A stretch of 64,000 nucleotides of DNA from Plectrocnemia conspersa. Lineage: Eukaryota > Arthropoda > Insecta > Trichoptera > Polycentropodidae. The translations under genes and the position numbers were made by a program. Shown piece by piece: positions 41,388 to 52,620 of this stretch; the stretch's first letter is position 1; the number at the start of each line of letters is the position of its first letter. Location: NCBI GenBank assembly GCA_009617715.1, contig VTFK01000407.1, positions 310,001 through 374,000 on the forward strand. The letters run 5' to 3'. The notes beneath the pieces are model-generated. The model was given only the letters and a program-made list of their open reading frames with translations. It did not search any database and had not been told where the DNA came from.

Positions 41388-41691
41388 AATAAATTTTTTT
41401 AAAATTATATTTATTAATTTATTTATTATTAGAATTTTAATTTTTTTTATTGGGATTTATTTTTTTTATTGAAATATTATTTTTATAATTGAATGAAATT
41501 TAATTGATATTAATTCAAGAAATATATTAATATTAATTTTATTAGATTATAAAAGTTTATTATTCATAAGAATTGTTTTATTAATTTCTTCATTAATTAT
41601 ATTATATAGAGATATTTATATAATAAATGAAGTATTTAAATTACGTTTTATTAATTTAGTTTTATTATTTATTTTATCTATAATATTATTA
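41388..41691 (+). pseudogene. nad5: NUMT: nuclear copy of the 5' part of mitochondrial nad5
   Basis: With the invertebrate mitochondrial code (TGA Trp, ATA Met, AGA Ser) this reads without interruption for about 100 codons as the N-terminal part of NADH dehydrogenase subunit 5: IEWNLIDINSSNMLMLILLD, then SLLFMSIVLLISSL and RFINLVLLFILSMMLL, in the order and spacing of insect ND5. The likely mitochondrial start is ATA at 41388. With the nuclear code it holds stops. Intactness suggests recent transfer. The sequence stops abruptly after ATATTATTA. Confidence 0.85.
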
Positions 41692-41854
41692 AAGACCATT
41701 CAATTAAAGTTTGACCATTCAAGAAATAATTTACGCTTCGAATTAATTAACCTACTTAATCACCAACAAGCAAAAGATCCTCTGCCAAATTCTTCAACTC
41801 TACACAGCGTAACAAAACTAATGTCTCCATTGAAAATAAACCATTTCTATCAAC

Positions 41855-42070
41855 TTATTCACCTGCTGCATGCTTGACACTGTACTCCTCACGAATTGAT
41901 AGTAAGGGAATATGCTTCCGTAAGTCCTGGGGACAGTAAGAGGCATTAGCCTCTCCGTGTCTCCAGAATTGCCATTTCCAAACAGGAACATGACCGATTC
42001 CTTGCCAGTGACACTCGTTCATGGTGACATTGTGTGCACGACACAATTGTTGCACGTTATCTGAGCGCTG
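41855..42070 (-). CDS. Unidentified GC-rich open frame beside the NUMT
   Basis: Minus-strand frame from an acceptor-like TATTTTTTACTCAG (ending 42071) to a TAA at 41855: SDNVQQLCRAHNVTMNECHW, then KWQFWRHGEANASYCPQDLR and IPLLSIREEYSVKHAAGE. It is rich in Trp, His and Cys and its base composition is unlike its surroundings. The opposite strand is also open for about 59 codons (41767-41945), so the coding strand is uncertain. Could be a terminal exon, or a fragment of an unrecognised element. Confidence 0.3.
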   Translation of the reverse strand, partial: QRSDNVQQLCRAHNVTMNECHWQGIGHVPVWKWQFWRHGEANASYCPQDLRKHIPLLSIREEYSVKHAAGE

Positions 42071-43940
42071 AGTAAAAAATACAACTGATATGAATTTGTC
42101 ACAAATCTACAGAACGATTGGACGAGTACTGAGATAGCCGATTATCAACTGACGATAAAATATACCAAAGATGATGCTACCAATCAGGGGCCGGAAAAAA
42201 ATTAATGTGCCAATGCATGGCAATCGTCAAATGCCATCCTAGTTTCGTATTTTAAAATCGAAGGGACTTTCAACGCTCATCGATCGCGGTTATCATTGTT
42301 GCCAAATTGTAATCAAGCAATAATGATCGATTACAATTGCTCTAAATATTAAGTAAATTTAAGCCCTTTCTGAAAACGTTGGCTTCCCCTGATGATAGTT
42401 ATAGTGGGAGTAGTTTCATCGTGTCAGGATTTGCAAGGCGATTTTAATACGGAGGAGAATATTTTAGACAGTTATTGATCATGCATTAATAAACATGATA
42501 TAACAATATTTTCCGAGACATCAATTAATTGTGAAATTGCTTGAAAATTATACAGCGTTAATCTTTCAAGTATCTTTAAGAATTAAATTGTATAATTATA
42601 CAATATACCGAAAAAAAAAATTGTGAAATAAATATAGGCATATGTATATTAAACACAGTTACATAAAGTTAGTTGTTCGAGACATTAAAAAAATAAATGG
42701 TAAAGGGAAATTAAGCGTCGTTGTGTTATTGTAAATACTAATTCGGCAAAATGCCAAACATTATATAAAAAAAGAATAACAAACATATAGTATTTATTTA
42801 CAGTGATATTATTATGTATTGTATTGGATGGAGGACGTAAATAAAATCAATATCGCGTTAAGTAGATAATAAAATAAATAATATACAACAACACGGTGGT
42901 TAAAAATGCATTTAAAAACCATTATGAGTCATTATAAAAATGTGAGCTAACATATAATTAATCTAATAATATTTCTGTTCATTTAAAATATTCGTATATT
43001 AAAAAAATGTTTCGAGTTTATGCACATAAACTCGCGTTATGCGCTCAAAAATTCACGCTGATCGAATATATAACAAAAAATTTAAATAGGTGCAATTTTT
43101 TTTTTATATATATATATATAAAGTAATTATTTACTATATTTAATTATAATTGCAGTTCACAAAAAAAGTAAAAAATATGTTAAATAACAAAAACATATTT
43201 TTAATTGATTTTATTTTTTTATTAAAATACATTTGGCCAAGTAGAAAACACATAATAATGTCTTAACGAAAAGTGTATTTGTATGTGACAATCGGTTAGC
43301 ATCATACCATACCAGCAATTGGCCAAAATGTTGCTAAATCTCTACCTGTTCAAACGCAAACAACGACGCAACGATTTTATAACAAAACCGATGGATATAA
43401 ACAAATATAATACCATCTTAAAATCGTTGCGAATAATATACGCGTTTCAATAAAAATATTATTAATTTACATTCGAAATTCACCGACGCGAATCTTTATC
43501 AAAAACTTCCACTAGTTATTCCCAACACACGATATTCTATCCGAACTCGCAGCAAATAAAGAACGAAAAAGCAGCCGCTTCCCTCTTCACGTCAACCATG
43601 GTCCAGCTACGATGTTCGAAAACCGAAATTCAAACAATATTGCACATTTAACACTTTGAGGAGTATCGCCGTACATGTACGGCGGTCGATCTTTATTGTT
43701 TTAAGGCACCCAAGATAATTATATAATGCATTTACATATAATATCATTGTTATCTACAATGAATGGCTTCAAAAACTAAATCTAGTTAAGAAATGTGCAA
43801 TGGATCCTCTGTAAAAGGTGTTGGGAACCTTCCAGATTATTAAAAGGACTGATTAAAAACTATTTATTATACTTATTTTGAAATGTATTGTTTTTTTAAC
43901 AAGCGCGCGTGGTTCAAAAAGCACTTATAATATACCCAAA
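42071..43940. other. AT-rich stretch without recognised features
   Basis: A (TA)n tract at about 43106-43121 only. No gene or repeat boundary supported. Confidence 0.4.
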
Positions 43941-43949
43941 CAAGAAATA

Positions 43950-44150
43950 CAGTCGGTGCCAAAACAAATTCAAAAGTGCCTTGACACTCAGACCCGCATT
44001 TGATCATTGCTAAATCTATTGATATTTGAATAATGATATTTCAATAAAAAATATTCACCTCGAATAAAAGGTGTACTGAATTTCAGTCAGAACTTGACAC
44101 TTTTACCACTTCGCTTCCAACTTGGAACAAACGAGAGTTCAGCTGAACTC
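43950..44150 (+). repeat. Interspersed repeat sharing text with 46200-46280 and 57110-57370
   Basis: GTCAGAACTTGACACTTTTACCACTTCG here corresponds to ATCAAAACTTGACACTTCTACCACTTCG at about 57328. CGACTTGGAATAAACGAG near 46250 is a shorter match. GGTGCCAAAA also recurs before each of the two longer copies. Confidence 0.6.
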
Positions 44151-44689
44151 GAACCAAGCAGAGCTAGGTCGCATATTAACCGAAACAACCCGCATAAGAC
44201 GTTTTCCACTTTACGTAAAAAAATCCTTATTATTTAAAGTGGCTTTTTGCCACAGCCATATCAATAAACAGTCGCTTAATGTGACAGTTTTTGACATGAG
44301 AGATGAATGCTTCTTTCGTGATTAAGTTTGTGTCATAAAATCATGAATAAAGCATCCAAAACACCTGCTGTATTGGCAGATGAAAATAATTTAATAAAAC
44401 ACATCGTTTATGGATAAGATATAACTAATCCATTAAAAGTTTTATGGTGATACATATTTTATGTTCCACAAAGATGTCAATATTTACCAGTAATCATCAC
44501 TGCAAAAACTTCTTGGAATATATACGCATTTTTATAAACAAATGACTTAAATACCCATTTTTTGCGCGTTGACACAACAGGTCACGGATCACATATGTGG
44601 GGTAAAAATATTTTTGTGTACACTTTTGACTGGCGATAACCTCACATACACTCACTGTCTGCATTTACAATTTTTTTGACATATACAAC

Positions 44690-45060
44690 AGATACGTCAC
44701 TAACGTAGGCTCGAAACATCGCGAAAGAAAATGCAGGGTTTCTCGCGCTTTTCCGCTTCTACATTTTCTCGAACGTGTGTTGTTCGGGTCGCGGCCGAAA
44801 TAAAACTGAACTTCAATCGGAAAAGTCGTGGTGGGAAATATTAATAGACGAAAGACGGGGTAGACGAATGCACGGCAGAAATAAACGCAAAGAGAACGAC
44901 GCGGTAGGGGTGACGTCATTTTGGGCACACACACTGGTGTGCGCATTGTTTGTGACAGCATTGACCTACAGCGGCGAATTTTTTTCAAGAGTGGAAAAGC
45001 TGTGCGTCACGGAGTGCGTAAAAAAAAGTTGAGTTGACGGTCGATGGTATGAATTTCGTA
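44690..45060. promoter_or_regulatory. GC/CpG-rich island with a CRE, candidate promoter or enhancer
   Basis: CpG-rich in an AT-rich setting, with a full CRE in GGTGACGTCATTTT (about 44918-44931), a second TACGTCAC (about 44693) and a minus-strand TCAGT. Both strands contain ORFs (107 and 85 codons) that I judge incidental. No splice-linked exon is visible. Confidence 0.35.
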
Positions 45061-45271
45061 AAAATCAATGATGGTCAACCACCCGTTCCCTAGTACGCTC
45101 AACTCACACCCATTGCCTATAACCATAAATAACAAGCTTAAAAAATAACGCTTGTGCCGCATTGAAGTTTTAAAAACAGATTTAAATAATTTGACATTCA
45201 GCTAAAAAATATCAATAAAACTTTCATTACACTGCTTGATGAGTTGTGTAAAGAGACAAATAATAATAATA

Positions 45272-45327
45272 TGAATAAATAAACCAATTAGTTAAAAGCC
45301 TTTTTAACTAATTGGTTTATTTATTCA
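45272..45327. repeat. Perfect 26-bp hairpin with 4-nt loop
   Basis: TGAATAAATAAACCAATTAG..TTAAAA at 45272-45297 is followed after GCCT by its exact reverse complement at 45302-45327. No mismatch, which implies recent origin or active maintenance. Shorter than a usual miRNA precursor; it may be the two ends of a very small or collapsed element. Confidence 0.9.
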
Positions 45328-45399
45328 GACTTTATAAGAATGTATTATAGCTTTATTTTCATTGGCATTATACAAACTCACATCTATTACAATTTAAAA

Positions 45400-45960
45400 T
45401 AAATTACAAAGAGGACCGAAACTACCTGCATAATACGAACCAATAAAAAGCAATGCGGTGTATAATACTATGAAACGCATTTCATAGAAAATACATCATT
45501 GCCATTCTAACCGATTTTTATTCATCACGCGCAGATAATCTAATATGTTAGACAGCAACAAATAATCTGTTTCCGCCCCGAATTATCACATTGGCCAGAT
45601 GATCATGGGTCAGCAATTTTTTGTCGTAAAGGTCTAGATCGTACATACTTCAAGCTCGATTGGTCAGGACACAAATTCGAGGATATTAATATAGATTAGT
45701 CTATTTAAGTAACAAGAAAAAACGGTTTGCATATTTATTGTATTTTTGCGGTCACACTATTATAGAAAAAGGTAAATATGAATTTCATCTTTGAATATGT
45801 ATGCTGCCAAATAAAAGTATATGACCATAATGGTTTAATAACACGAAGTAGATTGAGACATTTCCTACAAATTCCTTGCTGGTGAATAATACAATGAATA
45901 ATTGAGGCTTGAACACTTTGCATTTACACAAGCATTATTCATTTTTCATAAATTTAAAAT
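45400..45960. repeat. Interspersed repeat, also at 46970-47230
   Basis: GTCTGTTTCCGCCC at about 47016 matches CTGTTTCCGCCCCGAATTAT at about 45567; the following CAGGGGTCGGCAAACTT (47050) corresponds to CATGGGTCAGCAATTTT (45604). CAGGGGTCGGCAAACT with GTGGGCCACGA resembles a hAT terminus. Both copies are decayed. Confidence 0.6.
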
Positions 45961-46969
45961 CAATAACCTTGCTATTTAATTGACTATTGATGTTTCTCAC
46001 AATGTGCTCAACCTTTTTAGATAAACTATTCTACAATATATATAAATTTTACATTCAGATATGACGTAATAAATTCACTATCGTTAAATGGCTTTACTTC
46101 ATAAGTTAGTCAATGTGGACTAACTACAGCCTCATTTTCCTTTTTTATGTTTGCGAAAAATCTTTGGGCTAGAAGATTGAGAACATAAGGAGCGTGGAAC
46201 TCAAATGGTAAATAAACTTGAATACGGCGTACTCAATTCACTTACGACTTGGAATAAACGAGGTTTAAAACAATCTCACACCAAGCGGTCTTACACCAAA
46301 ACAATCGATAAAAACCGAAGAAAATCGGACGCTTTCACTTGGATCGTTTGATATGGCCTTGCTAAGCAGTCATCCCGAATCTACAAAAGTATAAGTTGCC
46401 CAGATTCTACATGTTGTAATTGTACAAATATCAAAATGTTGAAATTGTACAAATAAACGCGTGTATCCATCCAGATTCCACATAATAATTGTTTACCAAG
46501 TCAATAAGGAAATTTTATAAAATGTAAAATGAGCGTCAAATACTTAGGTATTCATCCGAACTCCGAGTTTTATAAATCTCAAATCTAAATTCGCGTCTGT
46601 AAAGTGATAGTTAAGCATAACAAGAAAAAACAAAATTCTAATTAGACCGGTAGTAACATTTGCTTGCTAGGTGTGGAGTAACAACGAGCAAAATAAGTTC
46701 AGTCATTCAAAATAAAGCGGTAAAAATAATTTTACGATATTATTAAAACCATAACACGTTATAAAAAAAATGTTTTTCAAATAAATTTAGTTTTCATCTT
46801 TAAAAATAGCGATAATTTATTTTTCGAATATATATTTTTTTATTTATTAATAATAAAATAATATAAAAATTTACCAAATCAGATGACTTTGTTAACTCAT
46901 AAGCAAAAAAATATTTTTATTGTAAAGTAGATTTCTGCTCCAAATACTAAATATTTACGGCAATAGTGC

Positions 46970-47230
46970 GCAATCGTCATGCGTAGATAATATAATTTAG
47001 ACAATAAAAAACAGTCTGTTTCCGCCCGGAATCATCGCATTGGTCAAATCAGGGGTCGGCAAACTTTATTCGTTGAGGGCTTTGAGCTAAGTGGGCCACG
47101 AAGCAAACTCAAGAATATGTACACTAACATAGATAAGTTTACTTAAATAACAAGAAAAAAACATGTTTTCATATTTATATTATACATACATATACATTTT
47201 GGTGACACACTTTTATAGGAACAGGTAAAT
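46970..47230. repeat. Second copy of the 45400-45960 repeat with hAT-like terminus
   Basis: Contains CAGGGGTCGGCAAACTTTAT and GGGCCACGAAG, followed by shared text ATAACAAGAAAAAAAC. No target duplication was identified. Confidence 0.5.
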
Positions 47231-47696
47231 TTGCGAAAAAACAATTAAATAGCAATTTAACATAAGTAGAAAATAATGAAATTGTTTTTTTGAAATAAAA
47301 TTTCAGCAAATTGAAATTCGAAGTTCTTAACTTCCTTTTGATAAAATTTATTGCAAATAATTTTGACCTGAAATTGTGATTTTATGTACTGCATCTTTAT
47401 AAATTTCTTTACACATTTTTAGAATTCCATAGTTATTTTCTAGGAATATTAGCATCTCATTACTTTGTGGATAAAATACTTTCAATTGAAGGTGAGACGA
47501 AAGTTTCTCAATTGTACAGTCAAATAGATTTTAAAAATCAAAATATATTCTGCACTAAACGCTGCTAAAAATATAGAAGCTCAGAAAATACATTCGCCGC
47601 AAATTTTATTAAAATAGAGATTTTTTAATATTTTGACACAAAGCAGCTCGACATGATTTGTGACACAACCAACGTCAGTTGTCAAAATATAGATGG

Positions 47697-47928
47697 GATC
47701 TGGTAAATCTGTACAAACTGGGTAAGATAATCATTAATAATAAGTATTACCAAACCGTCTGAAAGTCAGAGAATCGGTGACATATTATAATAATTTATAA
47801 TTAATATATTATATCACTTTGCAGCTAAGGCCATTTTTATAAATAAAAATTCGAGTCTGCAGCCGTGGCTCGAACACGCGGCCCTTTGGTTACCAGTCTG
47901 AGCTTTACGGATTACGCTATTTCGATCA
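47697..47928 (-). mobile_element. tRNA-derived SINE, copy 3, diverged
   Basis: Reverse orientation: the tail GGTAAATCTGTACAAACTGG, then the body, and the head ending GGATTACGCTATTTCGATC. The B-box region (GGCTCGAACACGCGGCCC) is mutated, so this is the oldest of the three full copies. Confidence 0.7.
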
Positions 47929-50586
47929 TAAATGAACAAAATCCTGAAATAACAGTAAAAAAAAATGTATTGTTATCTTCTCCCGCTTTTAGCCGACAGG
48001 CATTGGGAAACGAAGATTCACAGTTTTTTTTAATTATTTAAATTATACTCAGTTTCCTGTAATTTTTAATATACTGATAACTGATATAGAATTGGCAATT
48101 GTTAAACTTATGTTTACAATATATATATATATATACATATTAAACAGCTGGTTGATGTTATTTATTATTATTAGCGCACTTAACTTTTTTGACACTATTA
48201 AGCAGAGGACGCAATTAAGATAAAAATAATTATTTTCCGCATTGTGGCAAAATAAATAAAATCAAGCGTTAGAATTATAAATATATTACTAAGCTTTTAA
48301 AATAGGATGTTTTTTATTTTCGCAAATGTAAAAAACACTAGCTCAGCTGTTGTGTAATTTGTATACATTGAAAGTTTCAAACTCAAATTGAAACATTTGA
48401 TTTCAATGACACATAGCTGAGAGATCTAAATTCGAGTCCACCGATCGGAATTCCAATATAAAATTAATATGATGAATCATAATGAAAAGTACGACGATTG
48501 TCTAATCTCTAAGATTCCGAAGATGGGTCATCGTCAGATCTTGGCAAGTGGCCCAAGGGCGATATACGGTGAACCAACTCGATAAAAAAAAGAAACCGGG
48601 ATGCTTTTGAGATGATTGATAGTAGCATTAGCGGCCGTTTGGTTTCCACATAGTAAAAAAAATACACCAAAAGCTTCGCGTGCTTTTGATGAGACATTGA
48701 ATGACATAAATACTATATTATTAGAAATAAAGGAAAGCTCTCTAAAAGCAAAACCCACGCGTCTAGAATGGAAGATTAAAATCTCGTTAGTAATATATCA
48801 TATCGGAGTACCGGAAAAATTAGTATTGTTTCAGCTGTGCGAGATGATTTATGATTCATGGCGAAGAAGACTTAAAAATAATATATAAAGAAATATTGAT
48901 TATTGTATAGTCACATCAAACTTTCGGTTAAACAAGCTTTGATGATTATTGCTCTCTAGCTCATGAGGGTGAGTTTAAATAACGTTGTTTAAATATTCAG
49001 TCGGCTATACTTTGAGGATGTAAGAGAAATCATTTTTATGGATTTTAACCTAAATATACTAGAAGCTTTTATTTTAATATTATATTATACATAAAACCCT
49101 GAAGTTATTTGTATTATTTCAATGTACAAATGATTTGCAAAATAAATTAATTAAGGCAAGAACTTGGTAACTGATATTTGTGTGGAAAATGAGTTATAGT
49201 ATATACTACAATAAGTTTTGTGTGATATAACGGACTAATGCGGGTGAGGGGGTGTCCGTTAAAGCCAGAAGTTCGTTACATAAAATAGGCTTTCCGAATG
49301 TGTTTTTTAGTAAAAAAAATAAACGACACAATACAATGTCAGTGAAGTTTCCATAAATGAATTGAAAATTTTATGTGATTTTAAAAAAAATATGAGGTAG
49401 GTATAAAATTTTCACAGAAAAAAATCTATCATATTAAAATAAATAGACATCGAAAATACACTTTATTTGTATGTATAAAATATTCATTTAATTTAAATAA
49501 TTTTTTCAAATTTTATTTGAGGTAGTATTAACGAATATTTTACGAATATTCGTATATTCATATAGTTTTAACTATAAGCCGGGAGAATAATACAAATTTT
49601 TAATTGAGAACCCAAGTACTGTAAAGTCACAGTAGACTGTTGTCGGTGCAAATATTAGAAACGTGAAAGGTCTTACTTGATTAGACGGTAATTAGCACTG
49701 CGAAGTGGATGTCGGCATTAAAAAAATAGTAGACAAAGGAATGCAAGCGAAAAAAAATTAATGATTATAAAATATTACTAAATAACAAATGAATCACTTT
49801 AAACATTATTGCTAACAATTGAAAAAATCAAGGCAAACCTCGATAAAAATCATCCAGGGCTGAGTTATACTTTTTCACCACGATAACGCGAAGTTCTATG
49901 GTACAAAAAAGTGTCTATTTTTTATATGCGATTTATTTCTGCATCCGCTTTATTCTTCCGATTCTAATGTTTGCCGTTTACAGCAGTCTTTAGACGCGTA
50001 TTTTTCTTTTAAACCATTGATACTAGTATGGCGATACCGCATAGAAGTAATTAAAAAACATAATTTATCAAAATAGAATAATATACATACAATTAATAAA
50101 TATTAAAAATACAGTAAAATGTTAAAACGAAAGATTTTAATTTATTACAAAGCAAAACTAACCATAAAAAAACATTTTTCTGTACAAAAAAAAATATTTA
50201 TCATAATCGTAACACGAAATATTTTTACATTTTTTAATCTTTAAATCAACTCACAGGGTGTATACTTTATAATTAGGTTACTAATTAAAAGGTTAATGTA
50301 TATAAACTTTATTTTACATAAAAATTGTAAACTATATGTCAATAAGAAATAAAATGTAATTATAATTTATTAAAAACTTGTTGTCATATATATGCCACTA
50401 TCATGACACATTTTCCAAATGCCGCATAATAGCCTTTATATAAAATAGTTCTAACATTTCATACACTTACACACGTATACTATACATATATATATATATT
50501 CGTGTATAAAATGTCATCTCATATACTACAATGTAGTATATATAGTCAATATCTAGTAGTTATATAGTGGCTCACACCTAAAAGAG
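47929..50586. other. AT-rich stretch without supported genes
   Basis: The plus-strand ORF at 48616-48888 (90 codons) shows no recognisable motif. Near 49540 ACGAATATTTTACGAATATTCGT forms a short palindrome. Nothing else. Confidence 0.35.
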
Positions 50587-50720
50587 CCGTGATTTGTTTC
50601 TAGCAAGCTAGTTGAAAAAAATGGATGGATCGTATAAAAAAAGAGCATTTTCGAGCACTAACGTCCAGATCGTAACGGGTAAGAATCAGGGACGCAATCG
50701 CGATTTTTTAGGGCTCTACA
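50587..50720 (+). repeat. Second copy of the 35110-35300 repeat
   Basis: See 35110-35300; CGCAATCGCGATTTTTT here corresponds to CGCGATCGCGTAAAAA there. Confidence 0.6.
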
Positions 50721-51059
50721 ATCCGCAGCTGAAAATCGCCGAGAATGGACAGATTATCTAAATCACCCATCACCAACTGCAAAAGGCGTTTAATTGAATT
50801 CACGCCACACCGAGAATGCAATAAATTTGGTTCAGTAATTATTTCACATACGAAAATTTTAATCAGTAAAATTCTAATCATAGATTATCAATATACGCAT
50901 ATATGTATGTTTGTACGCTTAGGAATGCGTCAAAATGTATAAAAAGTATTTTAAATGATTTTAATTTAAAAATATTTTACAATTATATTAGTAATTTACA
51001 TTGGTATGATACACAATTTTTACTTAAAAATAGAGAAAGATTTAAAGCAATAGGAATTG

Positions 51060-52620
51060 AATTGCGTTCATATTAAAACTTTTTATAACAATATTTAAGT
51101 GAGAATCGAATGAAGCACATCTAAACCGAATTTTGACCAATAGGAGAGCACAAAAAACAATTATCCCTTCTCAGAAGCCAAAAATCCACGTCAAAAGCAA
51201 TAAAATCGTGTCGACGCCGTCGCAGTGGGAACGCTCGTTACCGAGCGTTCCCACTGCGACGGCGCCGACACGATTTTATTGCTTTTGACGTGGATTTTTG
51301 ACTTCTGAGAAGTGATAATTGTTTTTGCGCCCTCCTATTGACCAAAATTCGGTTTTAATACACTTGAACCAGTATATCATATCAAAAGTCTGTGTAATAA
51401 AGGAATGTAATATTCAAGTGCAGAGCAATATGTGAGATGCTACGTCTGTCTGTACTTCTGCTTATTTCCCCATGAGAAATAAGTTAGCTTAGTTTGTATT
51501 TTTGACTTGATTTAATGAAAGTTCTAAATTGTAATTCGTCTTAAAACTTTTATTAGGTCAAGTTGGGTTTGGTGAATTCGTATAGAATGTATGTTTCGCA
51601 CCTGTCAAATTGAGTTTCAAGAGAGACACTTTAAGCAGCATATAATTTCACTAGCGCCTATTATTTAAATTATATTTTCACTAGTAGAAATATACATATA
51701 TCTACTAGTGAAAATATATTTGGACTTCATTAGCGAAAATATAACTTCATTGAAAAATAAACATTCACCTTTAAAAGTGAATAAATAATAATAGGCACCT
51801 AAACGTATGGAAAAGTTATTCCCACTGAGACGGCGCCGACACGAATTTATTGCTTTTGACGTGAATTTTTGACTTCTGAGAAGCGATAATTGACCCAAAT
51901 TCAGTTTGAATATACTTTAACCAGTACTCTCATAACATTAGTCCGCAGTAATATCAGTAAGGATAGCTATTATATTTTTAAAACATAAAGTAATATCGAA
52001 GTGCAGACGAACTATGGAGCAATATGCGAGATGCGACGTGTCTGTACTTTTTTTCCGTTTATTTTCCATTGAGAGATTCGTTAGGTTAGTTTGTATTTTG
52101 AACTTGATCTAATAAATGTTTTAAAACTAATTAGATTTAGAACTTTCATTAGGTTATGTTTCGGTTTGAACAGCAAATGGACGTTTCGCAACAGTCAAAT
52201 TGAGTTTAATAAACGTTTTAGAGCAACATTAAGTTTCACTAGTGCATATCAGTCGCAAGTAAAAATATATATATCTACTGGTGAAAATGTATTTCGACTT
52301 TCTTGTAAATAAATAATGATAAGCATGTAAAACATCATATAATTTTACTAGCACCTGCCAGGTAAATTATATTTTCACTGGTAAAAATATGTATCTACCG
52401 GTGAAAATGTATTCCAAACTGAAAGGAAATACTTCAAAAATATTTTCAGGATATATTCAAACCTGTTTTTTTAATTTTAATTTTAGGAATAACCTGAAAA
52501 TTTCAGCTTTTCCAGTGGGAGGGGGGGCAAAAGTTGGCTAGTCAGTGGACGCTTTATTATTATTTCAATTTCATTAAATGACATGCATTTTTCTAAACAA
52601 ATGCCACTACCTCAACTGAC
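51060..52620. repeat. Foldback-like repeat family, two adjoining copies (6a/6b)
   Basis: Copy 6a has the long hairpin (51123-51355), GGCGCCTA-type and TTTTCACTAGTAGAAAT segments. Copy 6b repeats the arm (AATTTATTGCTTTTGACG, about 51843), GGTAAGG/AGTAAGGATAGCTATTAT, the AAAACTAATTAGATTTAGAACTTT palindrome and the right border GGGAGGGGGGGCAAAAGTTG / TGACATGCATTTTTCT. Confidence 0.75.
51123..51355. repeat. Very long near-perfect inverted repeat (arms about 115 bp)
   Basis: Left arm AAACCGAATTTTGACCAATA...GGGAACGCTCG, right arm CGAGCGTTCCC...TTGACCAAAATTCGGTTT, with a loop of about 4 bases at 51238-51241 and only around eight mismatches across some 115 pairs. Central GTCGGCGCCGTCGCAGTGGG is unusually GC-rich for the region. 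Confidence 0.9.

Noticed and set aside
44665..45032. Overlapping ORFs on both strands of the CpG-rich island
   Set aside because: Low stop frequency follows from high GC; neither frame shows domain or splice features.
48616..48888. 90-codon plus-strand ORF
   Set aside because: No signal peptide, motif or splice sites recognised, and no strong compositional contrast.
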